Notes: generated by a model from the letters alone, not told the origin. 36,469 nucleotides of DNA from Candidatus Omnitrophota bacterium (GCA_015233405.1 JADFXT010000004.1:1-36469); one strand, 5' to 3'. Shown: positions 25,306-33,746, numbered from the stretch's first letter. Numbers and translations: made by a program.

Positions 25306-26547
25306 TTAAGGCAATTTAAAAGTCTTTTTCGCCCTGAGCTTGCGATGGTAGGTAATGGCAAATCGGTGTGCCTCATCGCGCACACGCTGGACTAACTTTA
25401 ATGCCAGCGACTGCGCCGGGAGTTTTATCGAATCCCGTTTGCCCGGTAAAAAGATTTCCTCTTCCCTTTTCGCCAAAGACGCAATGGGAATGTCCACCTT
25501 AAGTTTCTTGAGCTCCTCGACCGCTGACGACAACTGGCCTTTGCCACCGTCAATTAAGACCAAATCCGGGAACGCCGCGCCTTCCTTTTTAAGCCTCGTA
25601 TACCGACGGCGTACGACCTCAGCGATCATCTGGAAATCGTCAATACCGGTGACCGTCTTAATACGAAACCGCCGGTAATTATTTTTATCCGGTCGGCCGT
25701 TTAAAAAAGAGACCATAGACCCGACGGATTGTTGTCCATATATAGTTGAAATATCAAAAGCCTCGATTCTCTCGGGCGGGCGCGGCAAGGATAACGCACG
25801 CTCAAGCTGTTCGACTTCCTTAAAATAATTGGCGTCTTTCGTTCCGGAATAAAGCGCCCCAATGGCGCGCAACTGGTCACGAGTTTTCGCAGCCTGTTCA
25901 TAGTCCTTATTTTGCGCGCAGTCCTCCATGGCGCGTTTTAAATCTCGATAAAGCTCGTCTTTTTTGCCTTCTAAAATGAGACGGATATTATGGATGTTGC
26001 GGGAATAATTTTCCCGGCAAACTTTTCCCACACACGGCGCCTCGCAAAGGCCCAGATGATAATTGAGGCACTCACTCGTCGGAAAAGTTTTGCAGGTGCA
26101 GAACGGAAAAATCTTTCGGATAATCACCAAAGCCTCACGGATCAATTTCGCATCCACATAAGGTCCGTAATACAAATACCCTGGCTGCCGATGACGAGGA
26201 CGCGCGATGGACACGCGCGGGAATTCATCGTCGGTGATGACAATATACGGATAGCTTTTATCGTCCTTAAGATCGATATTGTATTTCGGATTATATTGCT
26301 TAACAAGGCTGGCCTCAAGAATGAGCGCCTCGGCTTCGCTGGCGGTCTCAAGGATATCGATATCGGCGATCTCGCGGACAAGCTGATCGGTCTTGATATG
26401 CTCATGGCCGCTTGAGCGAAAATAGGATCCAACACGCTTACGCAGGCTCACGGCCTTGCCGACATAAATGATCTTGCCGGCGGCATCCTTCATCAGATAC
26501 ACGCCGCTCGTCAATGGAAGGGCTTTGATTTTCTCGCTTAAAGACAT
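25306..26547 (-). CDS. uvrC: Compact excinuclease ABC subunit C
   Basis: Makes the two incisions in nucleotide excision repair with UvrAB. The start is the ATG at 26547 (MSLSEKIKALPLTSGVYLMK). Domains: GIY-YIG nuclease (GVY 15-17, YVG 28-30); Cys cluster C152-x7-C160-x7-C168-x3-C172, as for the 4Fe-4S site; UVR helices (206-229); RNase-H-like 3' nuclease with D265 (EAFDIS), D333 (LIDGGKGQL) and H394 (RDEAHRFAI). At 413 residues it is far shorter than the usual 600: the linker between UVR and the second nuclease is missing, and so is the C-terminal helix-hairpin-helix domain, since the protein ends just after HRKLRAKKTF. All catalytic residues remain, so it is a compact form and not plainly a wreck. 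Confidence 0.92.
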   Translation of the reverse strand: MSLSEKIKALPLTSGVYLMKDAAGKIIYVGKAVSLRKRVGSYFRSSGHEHIKTDQLVREIADIDILETASEAEALILEASLVKQYNPKYNIDLKDDKSYPYIVITDDEFPRVSIARPRHRQPGYLYYGPYVDAKLIREALVIIRKIFPFCTCKTFPTSECLNYHLGLCEAPCVGKVCRENYSRNIHNIRLILEGKKDELYRDLKRAMEDCAQNKDYEQAAKTRDQLRAIGALYSGTKDANYFKEVEQLERALSLPRPPERIEAFDISTIYGQQSVGSMVSFLNGRPDKNNYRRFRIKTVTGIDDFQMIAEVVRRRYTRLKKEGAAFPDLVLIDGGKGQLSSAVEELKKLKVDIPIASLAKREEEIFLPGKRDSIKLPAQSLALKLVQRVRDEAHRFAITYHRKLRAKKTFKLP

Positions 26548-26566
26548 CAGCAGAACCACTTTAGGC

Positions 26567-27442
26567 TTAGATTTTTTCCAACAATTCTTTTTTCTTTTGT
26601 TCAAAATCTTTTTGGTTAATGACGCCTTCATCCAATAATTTCTTAAGCTCGCGTAATTGATCATACACGGACGAGGCCGCAGGACTCCCGACGACAGGAG
26701 GCAAATTCGGCAGATAAACGACCGGCGGCTCTGGCCGCGTGATGACGGTAGCCTTGCCGGTGGGCTTATATCGGCCTTGTCCGACATAAGCAATTTGTAT
26801 CGAAGCCTCTTGCGGTGTGGCTTTCTCTAATGTTACAGCAAATTCATAGCCTCTTTTTGTCTCACCGATCTTAAAAGGGACCGTGCCATAATCCATTCGC
26901 TCGTCATAGTAGGAATCCCAGCTTCCGTCGGCAATACACTGCTCATAAAATCGGCTGGCACCGGTAATATTTTTATAGCCGCTGCTTAGATCGTTGATCT
27001 CTTTTCCATTCTTCCAGCCAGTCGGATCCAAAGCTCCCGAGCACAAATAGTGCGTGCGATACATGATTTTGGCATAGTCCAATAAATCCGCGGATTGTAG
27101 GCCCGGATAGTTCGCCGGATTGGGAACATAACCATTATTCACTTTTGGGGCATAGCCACCGTCGTAATTGTCCTTGCCTGAAAAATTCATCTCCAGCTCA
27201 GCCTGCCCTTTTTCATTAAACCCTAGATATTTTATTTTCAAATCATACACCCCAACTGTAACCGCCACGTTCTTCAAAAGGCCAAGCTTTATATTATCGG
27301 GATTAGGTTCTTTGATATACTGCTCTCCTTGCACAGGCCCGCCTTGGGCCTCATGGCATCGAGAACCGGAACAACGGTCTTCGGCATAAACGGCAGTTGT
27401 CGTAAAAACCAATGCCACAAATAACATCATGATCTTTTTCAT
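26567..27442 (-). CDS. Secreted protein with C-terminal SHOCT domain
   Basis: 291 residues. A Sec signal peptide (MKKIMMLFVALVFTTTAVYA, cleaved before ED) is followed by a Cys pair (RCSGSRCHEA), a central beta-rich domain (about 60-230) with no family I can name, a Pro-rich linker (PEPPVVYLPNLPPVVG), and a SHOCT domain at the end (QLRELKKLLDEGVINQKDFE, then KKKELLEKI). SHOCT is a short helical module often found at protein ends and thought to aid oligomerisation. The ATG at 27442 has a strong GGAGG six bases upstream; starting further upstream would lose the signal peptide. Between murJ and uvrC on the same strand. Confidence 0.75.
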   Translation of the reverse strand: MKKIMMLFVALVFTTTAVYAEDRCSGSRCHEAQGGPVQGEQYIKEPNPDNIKLGLLKNVAVTVGVYDLKIKYLGFNEKGQAELEMNFSGKDNYDGGYAPKVNNGYVPNPANYPGLQSADLLDYAKIMYRTHYLCSGALDPTGWKNGKEINDLSSGYKNITGASRFYEQCIADGSWDSYYDERMDYGTVPFKIGETKRGYEFAVTLEKATPQEASIQIAYVGQGRYKPTGKATVITRPEPPVVYLPNLPPVVGSPAASSVYDQLRELKKLLDEGVINQKDFEQKKKELLEKI

Positions 27443-27507
27443 AACCGCCTCCTTTTTTAATCTCCCCTTCATCATTATAAACGCACCGGAATAAAAAAAG
27501 TTACACG

Positions 27508-29100
27508 TTATTTTTTCATGAACATGCCTTTTAGCGTCCATTGCATAAGTTTCTCGGCCTGTTCGATCTTAAGATACAAACAGATCAGCTCATACATCAA
27601 AAGCCCGCCGACCATGAGCAAAATTAATTTTAAAAATTCGTGGTGCCAGGGAAGAATGCGCCAGAAAAAGGCGATAAACCCTCCAATGATAAGAGAAGCT
27701 AGTGTGACCTTAAGAAAATATTTTAACAAGCCCGAGTCAATTCCTCCCAAACGTTTATTGAGAATAGTAAACAACACCAAAAAATCAATGGTCCCGGAAA
27801 TGGAGCTCGCCAAGGCAATGCCGCCGACTTTAAGCGGATACATCAGGATAAAATTCAGGACCGTATTAATCGCCAAACAAATCCCGGCGACAATCACAGT
27901 GGTCCGAGTGTCCTGCATCGCATAAAACGCCGTTACCAAGATCTTGATCCCGCCGAAGCTAAAAAGCCCCAAGGAATAAAAACACAAGGCATTGGCGGAA
28001 ATATCCGTCGAATACGCGTCAAATTGCCCGCGCTGGAAAAAGACCCGGATGATCGGATGGGCGAGGAACATAAAAATAATGGTCGTCGGGCACATAACGA
28101 AGAAAATATTTTCTAAAGAAAACGCCAAGGTCTTTTTTAAAGATTCATAATCTTTCCGGACGGCAAATCCCGATAAAGATGGAAGCACGGCGGAAGACAA
28201 GGCAAACGTAAAAATCCCCATGGGAAATTGAATCAAACGGTTGGCATAATAGATCGCAGAGATGCCGCCGGGGCCAATAATATTTGCCAATGACGCGCAA
28301 AAAGTATCAATCAAAACAGCCAGCTGATAAATTCCGTTTCCTATCATGCGGGGAATCAGAAGCCGTCCGATCTTAAACAGACCCGGATGAGACAACGATT
28401 TAGGCAGCCGATACGTCATCCCAGCCTTTAGCATCGACGGGATTTGCGCCACCAGTTGCAATACGCCTCCGACTAAGACGCCAATGGCAAGGCCAAAAAC
28501 CGGTTGCTTCATATACCGCGAAGCGAGAAACGCGCTAATGATCATCGCGATATTAAGCAAACACGGGCTAAATGCCGGCGCAAAAAAAGAACGGAACGTA
28601 AAAAGAATTCCCATACTGTAGGCGGTCAGGGCGATAAAAATAAGGTACGGGAACATGATTTGCGTCAGATGAATCGTCAACTGGAGCTTTCCGGGATCTG
28701 CCATAAAACCCGGCGCCGTTAAACGGATAAGGACCGGAGAAAAAACAATCCCTAAAGCCGTAATCAAACTTAAAATAATCATGGCCGCCGTGACAACCAC
28801 GCTCACAAAATTCCAGAAAGCAACCCTGTCTTTTTCTTCCAAATATTCCGAAAAAACAGGCACCAAAGCCGCGTTCGTTGCGCCCTCGCCTATCATATCC
28901 CTGAACAAATTGGGGATCCTAGAGGCCACAAAGAATGCATCGGCCGCCATCCCGGTCCCTAATAACCGCGCCAGAATGACATCACGCACAAAACCGATGG
29001 CACGGGAACTTAAGGTTCCTAAAGACAAAACAGAGGTCGATTTCATAATGGAATGCCTGGAATCTCGATGAGGAATGGCTTGTGATTTATCTATTGACAT
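27508..29100 (-). CDS. murJ: Lipid II flippase MurJ (MviN family)
   Basis: Flips undecaprenyl-linked peptidoglycan precursor (lipid II) across the inner membrane. 530 residues with about 14 helices. Early signature: SLGTLSSRAIGFVRDVILARLLGTG, then ADAFFVASRIPNLFRDMIGEGATNAALVPVFSEY, the most conserved stretch of the family, including the Arg/Asp residues lining the cavity. FFQRGQFDAYST and LVTAFYAMQDTRT in the second half are also typical. I choose the ATG at 29100 (AAGGAT upstream) over the adjacent TTG. First gene of the run murJ, SHOCT protein, uvrC, unknown, GT-C, ogt; divergent from rpsT. Confidence 0.96.
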   Translation of the reverse strand: MSIDKSQAIPHRDSRHSIMKSTSVLSLGTLSSRAIGFVRDVILARLLGTGMAADAFFVASRIPNLFRDMIGEGATNAALVPVFSEYLEEKDRVAFWNFVSVVVTAAMIILSLITALGIVFSPVLIRLTAPGFMADPGKLQLTIHLTQIMFPYLIFIALTAYSMGILFTFRSFFAPAFSPCLLNIAMIISAFLASRYMKQPVFGLAIGVLVGGVLQLVAQIPSMLKAGMTYRLPKSLSHPGLFKIGRLLIPRMIGNGIYQLAVLIDTFCASLANIIGPGGISAIYYANRLIQFPMGIFTFALSSAVLPSLSGFAVRKDYESLKKTLAFSLENIFFVMCPTTIIFMFLAHPIIRVFFQRGQFDAYSTDISANALCFYSLGLFSFGGIKILVTAFYAMQDTRTTVIVAGICLAINTVLNFILMYPLKVGGIALASSISGTIDFLVLFTILNKRLGGIDSGLLKYFLKVTLASLIIGGFIAFFWRILPWHHEFLKLILLMVGGLLMYELICLYLKIEQAEKLMQWTLKGMFMKK

Positions 29101-29229
29101 CAAATATCCTTGTCTGGTATATTGTGAACCTAAAAATAATAATATCTGGCCGTGAGTTGTAGGCCATAGATTTAATTAAAAGCCTAAAGTTCATAGCTCA
29201 ACAAAATTTTTTCAAAAAAGGAGTTCACC

Positions 29230-29493
29230 TTGCCACAAAGAAGAACAGCGATCAAAGACTTACGCAAAAATCATACCAATAAAATGCGTAATATGGACAT
29301 CAAAACAGACCTTAAGAAGGCTGAAAAAACATTTTTAAAGACGGTGGAAGACAAAAATAAAGGTGAAGCGGTCAAAGCCTTACAGATCCTTTATAAAAAG
29401 TTGGATAAAACCGCCAAAAGAAATATCCTCCACAAAAATACTGCCGCTAGAAAAAAAGCACGCTTCAGCAAGCTAGCAAACAGCATAGCTTAA
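29230..29493 (+). CDS. rpsT: 30S ribosomal protein S20
   Basis: Primary 16S rRNA-binding protein of the small subunit, here 87 residues, highly basic and helical. Typical stretches are MPQRRTAIKDLRKNHTNKMRN and the C-terminal GIIHKN-like box seen here as RNILHKNTAARKKARFSKL. The start codon is TTG, preceded by AAAGGAG six bases upstream. S20 with a non-ATG start is also known from E. coli (UUG), where it limits translation and allows autoregulation; the same could apply here. A GGCC/GGCC hairpin (29147-29166) lies in the upstream region. The last 29 bases overlap the end of holA on the other strand. Confidence 0.95.
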   Translation: MPQRRTAIKDLRKNHTNKMRNMDIKTDLKKAEKTFLKTVEDKNKGEAVKALQILYKKLDKTAKRNILHKNTAARKKARFSKLANSIA

Positions 29494-30121
29494 CCACTGC
29501 AAATTCAATCGCAGCGTCGGGTTCCATACGGCTGCGCTTAATATTTAAATCGGCCTCCTGTAGAACTTGGAGGCCTTTTTTAAATTGATCCGAAGACAAT
29601 CGTCTCTTCATCTTTTTACCCCAAAACCATACCAGCGCCCCCATCATCTTAAGCGGATATTCCCCCGCCTCCAAAAGTTCGGCTAAAATCTTTAAAGCTT
29701 CCGTCGATTTGCCGGCTTCCATTGCATTGGTCATCTGAAAAACATCGCTCTTCTGTCTGGCGGAAAAAGAAAAAACTTTTGCTTCCGGCAAAAGTTTATC
29801 AATAAAACTATTCTTTAACCCCGCCTCATCCGAATCAAGAATAACAACCGCATGGTCCTGCCCGCTCTTTAAAAAGTCTAAAATGATTTCTTTATTTTGT
29901 GGACTTAATTTCTGGATATTCCGAAGGACAATAACACGTTTGGGTGATACAACAGGCAAGGCGATCAAAGATTTTTTGAGCGTTGCAGGATCGAGCTTAA
30001 TACTCTGAAGGGCAATATAATCAAAGGCCAATGATTGATCAGACGGCAAATACTTCTTTTTAATCTCGTCAATCTTGCGGTCCTTCGCTGAACTATCCTC
30101 ACCCAAAAGAAGAAATATCAT
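29465..30121 (-). CDS. holA: DNA polymerase III delta subunit, short form
   Basis: Delta opens the sliding clamp ring as part of the clamp loader. The protein starts MIFLLLGEDSSAKDRKIDEI, and continues with PKRVIVLRNIQKLSPQNKEIIL (the VV.v...e.l box) and the middle DNA_pol3_delta region (ADLLEAGEYPLKMMGALVWF), ending in the C-terminal helical collar (LQEADLNIKRSRMEPDAAIE). At 218 residues it is about 120 shorter than usual delta (about 340), mostly from the AAA+ part. The clamp-binding front (SAKDRK) is kept. Third gene after bamD and lptE; this bamD-lptE-holA neighbourhood fits since lptE-holA are adjacent in many diderms. It converges with rpsT. Confidence 0.82.
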   Translation of the reverse strand: MIFLLLGEDSSAKDRKIDEIKKKYLPSDQSLAFDYIALQSIKLDPATLKKSLIALPVVSPKRVIVLRNIQKLSPQNKEIILDFLKSGQDHAVVILDSDEAGLKNSFIDKLLPEAKVFSFSARQKSDVFQMTNAMEAGKSTEALKILAELLEAGEYPLKMMGALVWFWGKKMKRRLSSDQFKKGLQVLQEADLNIKRSRMEPDAAIEFAVVKLCCLLAC

Positions 30122-30141
30122 ATATCAATCGCTTATCGCTG

Positions 30142-30191
30142 GTGACCTCTTATATTTTGTTAGTGGCCAGAGGTCACTGACCATTGGCCAC
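30142..30191. repeat. Two overlapping, mutually exclusive inverted repeats between lptE and holA
   Basis: Stem A: GTGACCTCT (30142-30150) with AGAGGTCAC (30169-30177), perfect 9 bp. Stem B: GTGGCCA (30163-30169) with TGGCCAC (30185-30191), perfect 7 bp. The inner arm of A lies inside the loop of B, so only one can form. It occupies the lptE-holA gap. Confidence 0.7.
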
Positions 30192-30199
30192 AGATCTTT

Positions 30200-30736
30200 C
30201 TACCAATATTCTACTGTTCGCTCCACAATACGACGGGCCAGATCCAAAACCGCCGCATTAACAGCGGATTCTTCGCTGGTCGCTTGAGCGCCGGAAATAA
30301 AATAAGTCGCCTCACCCACAAAGCCGGATTCTTCCCACATCGGTTCCTGCTTTTGAGCATCCCACATTTTTAAGGCCACGGTAACCTGCACACGGTATTC
30401 CAAGACATCATTATTTTCCGTATATCTTAACGGTTGGCGATTATAACTTTTTAATTCCCCTTTAAGGACGAGGTCTGCCACATCCGGGTCAACAATCTTC
30501 AAATGCCCGTCGAATAAGAACCGATTCACAATAGCGTTTCGCGCGCTGACTTCCAGCATAGGGAAATATAAATTATGCCCGTCATTGGTTTCCCCGAAAT
30601 TAATACTGTTCTTAAACAATTCCACATGGAGAGTCTTTAACCGGCTCGGCAGCGTTGAGCTGACGGTGTATCCGCAACTGATGCTGACAAAGGCCAGAAT
30701 TAAAACTAAGGGTAGCTGTAAAAATTTTTTCATCAT
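30200..30736 (-). CDS. lptE: LPS-assembly lipoprotein LptE
   Basis: Outer-membrane lipoprotein that plugs and helps assemble the LptD LPS translocon. 178 residues; signal peptide with lipobox VSISC (C21), then CGYTVSSTLPSRLKTLHVEL, the typical start of mature LptE, and a beta/alpha domain with VDPDVADLVLKGELKSYNRQ and EESAVNAAVLDLARRIVE. There are two adjacent ATG codons at 30736 and 30733; the first overlaps the bamD stop as TAATG, so expression is coupled. The presence of LptE with LpxL shows an LPS-bearing outer membrane. Confidence 0.87.
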   Translation of the reverse strand: MMKKFLQLPLVLILAFVSISCGYTVSSTLPSRLKTLHVELFKNSINFGETNDGHNLYFPMLEVSARNAIVNRFLFDGHLKIVDPDVADLVLKGELKSYNRQPLRYTENNDVLEYRVQVTVALKMWDAQKQEPMWEESGFVGEATYFISGAQATSEESAVNAAVLDLARRIVERTVEYW

Positions 30737-31704
30737 TATTCTTTCCCGCTCAGTTCACGGATCTTTTTTAAGGCTTGCGGCGCCCAGGATGATTCTGAAT
30801 AATCATCAACAATCGTTTGATAATAGATCTTTGCGGACTTGTAATTCTTTTGCTTTTCATAAAATTTCGCGGCCATAAAATTATTTTCGGCTTCTTTATC
30901 TCTCAGCTTATGGACTTGATCTTTGGCTTGTTTGGAAAGCTCGGCATCCGGGTTCGTCTTAAGGAATTCCTCATATTCTTTAACAGCGGACTGCGTTACT
31001 TTTTGATCATACGCCGCTTTGGTAGACCGCTGAGAATCCGTCTTCGCTATTTGATATTTCGCGGCTTTGGCCCATTCGCTCTCCGGATAATCATTGATGG
31101 TTTTTTCAAATTCATCGCGCGCTTCCTGATACATTTTCTTTTCTTGAAGATACAACGCAATTTTATATTGAGACTGGGCCGCCAACTCTCCATAAGGGGC
31201 GTTCTTAATAATGGTCCTAAAAATATCGACGACGCTATACTCATCTTTGAACACATCCAGGAATGTCCCTTTTTTGGTCTTCCCTTCAATGAGCTCAACG
31301 GCAATGGCATATTCTTTCTGAATGATCTTAGCCGAAAGCTCGCTAAACGGATATTTATCAATGACGGTCTGATATTCTTTGAAAGCCTGATAAAGATTGT
31401 CCTGGTCTTCGTAAACCTGGCCTAGATAAAACTGGGCTTCCGGGGCTTGTTTCGCTTTAGGATAATGCTGAAGAAGTTTTTGAAGCTCTCGAATGGTTTC
31501 TTTATAAGCCTTATTCTTATAAAATCCCAAGGCATAATCGAGCTGTTCCTGCGGCGTTTCTTTCACGTCATATTTAGGATTGACCCATTTATTGCTTTCA
31601 GGTGTCCACATCCAGAACGCAGACGACTGGCGCGGGATTAATAAAATAAATAATAAGGTTAATATTCTTAGAGATATTAGAGAGGATTTCCGTCTGATAA
31701 TCAT
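30736..31704 (-). CDS. bamD: BamD-like outer-membrane assembly TPR protein
   Basis: Periplasmic TPR protein of the YfiO/BamD family, which works with BamA to insert beta-barrel proteins. 322 residues; signal sequence (residues 1-29) ending IPRQSSAFW without a lipobox Cys, so it is probably soluble or anchored by its signal, unlike true BamD lipoproteins. About five TPRs follow: QLDYALGFYKNKAYKETIRE, APEAQFYLGQVYEDQDNLYQ, then SQYKIALYLQEKKMYQEARD, and a final NFMAAKFYEKQKNYKSAKIY. The length (322 versus about 245) means an extra TPR or two, so a CpoB/YbgF-like role is an alternative. The ATG has no ribosome site; see the promoter at 31712-31740. Coupled to lptE. Confidence 0.78.
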   Translation of the reverse strand: MIIRRKSSLISLRILTLLFILLIPRQSSAFWMWTPESNKWVNPKYDVKETPQEQLDYALGFYKNKAYKETIRELQKLLQHYPKAKQAPEAQFYLGQVYEDQDNLYQAFKEYQTVIDKYPFSELSAKIIQKEYAIAVELIEGKTKKGTFLDVFKDEYSVVDIFRTIIKNAPYGELAAQSQYKIALYLQEKKMYQEARDEFEKTINDYPESEWAKAAKYQIAKTDSQRSTKAAYDQKVTQSAVKEYEEFLKTNPDAELSKQAKDQVHKLRDKEAENNFMAAKFYEKQKNYKSAKIYYQTIVDDYSESSWAPQALKKIRELSGKE

Positions 31705-31711
31705 ATGGTCA

Positions 31712-31740
31712 ACTTTATCATAGGCTCAAGTCTTTGTCAA
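31712..31740 (-). promoter_or_regulatory. Promoter of bamD-lptE-holA, possibly giving a leaderless mRNA
   Basis: Complement: perfect TTGACA (31740-31735), 17 bases, TAAAGT (31717-31712, 4 of 6 to TATAAT). The start would fall at 31704-31706, at the bamD ATG, and there is no Shine-Dalgarno sequence in between. Confidence 0.5.
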
Positions 31741-31803
31741 TTCATCAGGAGGCTATTTGTCCTACGGGGTTATTCTCTTCTATTGAACTACTATAAATAT
31801 ATG

Positions 31804-33354
31804 TTATTTAACTTCAGAAAAAGAGTTTGGAACGGACTTAAAAAGAAAGATTTTCCAAAGGAGAAATAATGACAAAACAATAACATAGTAAACGATGACA
31901 TGCCAAGCTGTTATGTTATTGAGAGTGAAATACGCGCCTGGAATTTTACTAAATAAAAATATCAATCCTATTAATAAATTGAGGCTGATTTTGATACACA
32001 ATCCAAAAAATACTCCCAAGGGCGGAAAAACCACGGCCGTAAACAATAGTCCAAAACCTAAGACCACCAGCATGGAAGACAAAGGGATCACAATAAAATT
32101 AGCGATTACCGTCACAGGCGTGATGATCTTAAAATAATACGCGATCAGCCCCAAGACGCCAAGCCACACCGCCACCGATGAGCTTAAGGAATAGCTGATC
32201 CAATCCTCTTTTAAACTAAAGGCCTTTGACATGAGCTTAACGGCCTCGGGTGTAAATAAAATCATGCACAAAACGCAAACATAAGACAATTGAAAACCGA
32301 TATCAAAAAAGTTAAGCGGATTCCATAATAAAATCAGAAATGCCGAACATGCTAACGTATTTAAGGGATCCGTCTCCCGCTCGAGTATAAAACTCAACAG
32401 AAATATCACAGCCATAATGGTGGAACGGACCACTGACGGGCTTGAGCCGGTCAGAAAAGAATATCCCATGAGCAAGAACACCGTCAAAAGTAAGTGAGAG
32501 CGCCGTCCCAGCGGGAACAATTTAAAAAAGATTAAAAATAATCCGGCGACGATGCTGACGTTAAAACCGCTAATAGCGAGAATATGCGCGGTGCCGGTCT
32601 GGATAAAAAGATTATTGATATGCGGCGGGATGTTCGTCCGCTCGCCCAACAAAAACGCCTGCATCACGGCGGACTCATTAGGCGTTAAGTATTTGTTGAG
32701 AATGGCATTTAAACTTGCGCGTAATTTTAAAGATCTTCCCTTGAGAGGATTTCCTTGATCTTGGGCGAGGACTTTAAGCGGGGCATTCTTCTTAACGCTT
32801 AAGATCAGGTCAACGCCGCGTTGATGCAGATAATTGCGATAAGAAAATGTTTTGTCATGATTGAAATTATACGGCCGATGAAGTTTCCCTTCCACAAAAA
32901 GCTCGTCGCCATAATGAATATCCGGGGAACCGAACATCTCAACAAGGACTTTTCCTTTCGCCTTTTTCCATCCCCATTTCGCTTTGATTTGACAGGCCTG
33001 GAAATAAAAATTGATCTTCCTTCTATTAAACGATTCTTTATGTCCAATATCTGACACAACAATACCGCGGATTTGAAGAGGCTGTTTATAGTAATATCGA
33101 GCTTCATAAGAAATATCGTCCTTCGGTAATGCCTCGTGAGATTCGACCAAGATGGCCCCTAAGAACAAAAAAGTTAGCGAAAGAAATGCCGCGGATAAAA
33201 TGGCATTTTGAAAAACAAAAACCGCCAGCGTAAACGTAAGAACAATAGCGACATAAAAGATAATTCCGGGAACTGGAAAATATTTCCCGACCATAATCCC
33301 TAAGATCAGGCACAAGACTACGGAGACAAAAGGGCGGTGGATTTTTGCGCTCAT
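31804..33354 (-). CDS. comEC: ComEC/Rec2 DNA-uptake channel without the metallo-beta-lactamase domain
   Basis: Inner-membrane channel that takes up single-stranded DNA. 516 residues: N-terminal helices and a DUF4131/OB-like domain (about 60-190, QIRGIVVSDIGHKE, VEGKLHRPYNF), then the Competence domain with GERTNIPPHINNLFIQTGTA, HILAISGFNVSIVAG and FLTGSSPSVVRSTIMAV, all family hallmarks. It stops after the last helix (ITAWHVIVYYVIVLSLFLLW), without the C-terminal metallo-beta-lactamase nuclease domain of the full form (700 residues or more). No separate nuclease gene follows. Its ATG overlaps the comEA stop as ATGA. Confidence 0.94.
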   Translation of the reverse strand: MSAKIHRPFVSVVLCLILGIMVGKYFPVPGIIFYVAIVLTFTLAVFVFQNAILSAAFLSLTFLFLGAILVESHEALPKDDISYEARYYYKQPLQIRGIVVSDIGHKESFNRRKINFYFQACQIKAKWGWKKAKGKVLVEMFGSPDIHYGDELFVEGKLHRPYNFNHDKTFSYRNYLHQRGVDLILSVKKNAPLKVLAQDQGNPLKGRSLKLRASLNAILNKYLTPNESAVMQAFLLGERTNIPPHINNLFIQTGTAHILAISGFNVSIVAGLFLIFFKLFPLGRRSHLLLTVFLLMGYSFLTGSSPSVVRSTIMAVIFLLSFILERETDPLNTLACSAFLILLWNPLNFFDIGFQLSYVCVLCMILFTPEAVKLMSKAFSLKEDWISYSLSSSVAVWLGVLGLIAYYFKIITPVTVIANFIVIPLSSMLVVLGFGLLFTAVVFPPLGVFFGLCIKISLNLLIGLIFLFSKIPGAYFTLNNITAWHVIVYYVIVLSLFLLWKIFLFKSVPNSFSEVK

Positions 33355-33746
33355 CGGGCCTCCAGATATTTAGAAAAAATCTGGTAGTTCTTTTCCCGAA
33401 TACCTTTGACCTTTTTTATGTCCTCGAGATTTAGAAATCGGCCGTGTTCACTGCGGAAGGTAATAATATTCTTAGCGGTCTTCTCGCCGATATACGGAAG
33501 CGCTACAAGTTCTTCTGCGCTGGCCGTGTTGACATTCACCTTAGGATAAGCCCGAGGGCTATCGGCAAAATTGACAATGTCCTTAAGTTCAGGATATTTT
33601 AAAAAAGTAACATGCAAAGCCGAGCCAATAGAGACCACCGCGGCAAGAGAAAGTAAAACAGCTCTTTCCTGTTTGGTAAAATGAAACATACGAAGATTAT
33701 TATTGGGGGGATGGTTTCGCTGATGCTCAACCACTTCCTCGGACAT
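33351..33746 (-). CDS. comEA: ComEA-like helix-hairpin-helix DNA-binding protein
   Basis: Periplasmic DNA receptor for uptake. From the ATG at 33746 it has 131 residues: a short polar N-terminus, one membrane anchor (KQERAVLLSLAAVVSIGSAL, about 26-46), and a double helix-hairpin-helix domain (KVNVNTASAEELVALPYIGE, then RFLNLEDIKKVKGIREKN). I prefer this start because GAGGA lies four bases before it. A start at 33905 would overlap leuS by 70 bases and translate the duplicated repeat 33771-33831 with its LPAGRQ peptide; a start at the later Met (MFHFTKQER) has no ribosome site. It overlaps comEC by four bases. Confidence 0.9.
   Translation of the reverse strand: MSEEVVEHQRNHPPNNNLRMFHFTKQERAVLLSLAAVVSIGSALHVTFLKYPELKDIVNFADSPRAYPKVNVNTASAEELVALPYIGEKTAKNIITFRSEHGRFLNLEDIKKVKGIREKNYQIFSKYLEAR

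Noticed and set aside
29104-29229. Divergent promoters of murJ and rpsT
   Set aside because: Both must start here, but the AT-rich stretch offers several poor -10/-35 pairs with wrong spacing; none is supportable.
30817-31425. A 202-codon plus-strand frame
   Set aside because: It is antisense to bamD, whose TPR sequence is clear; composition (Phe/Ile/Leu-rich without pattern) is a mirror of Lys/Glu-rich coding.
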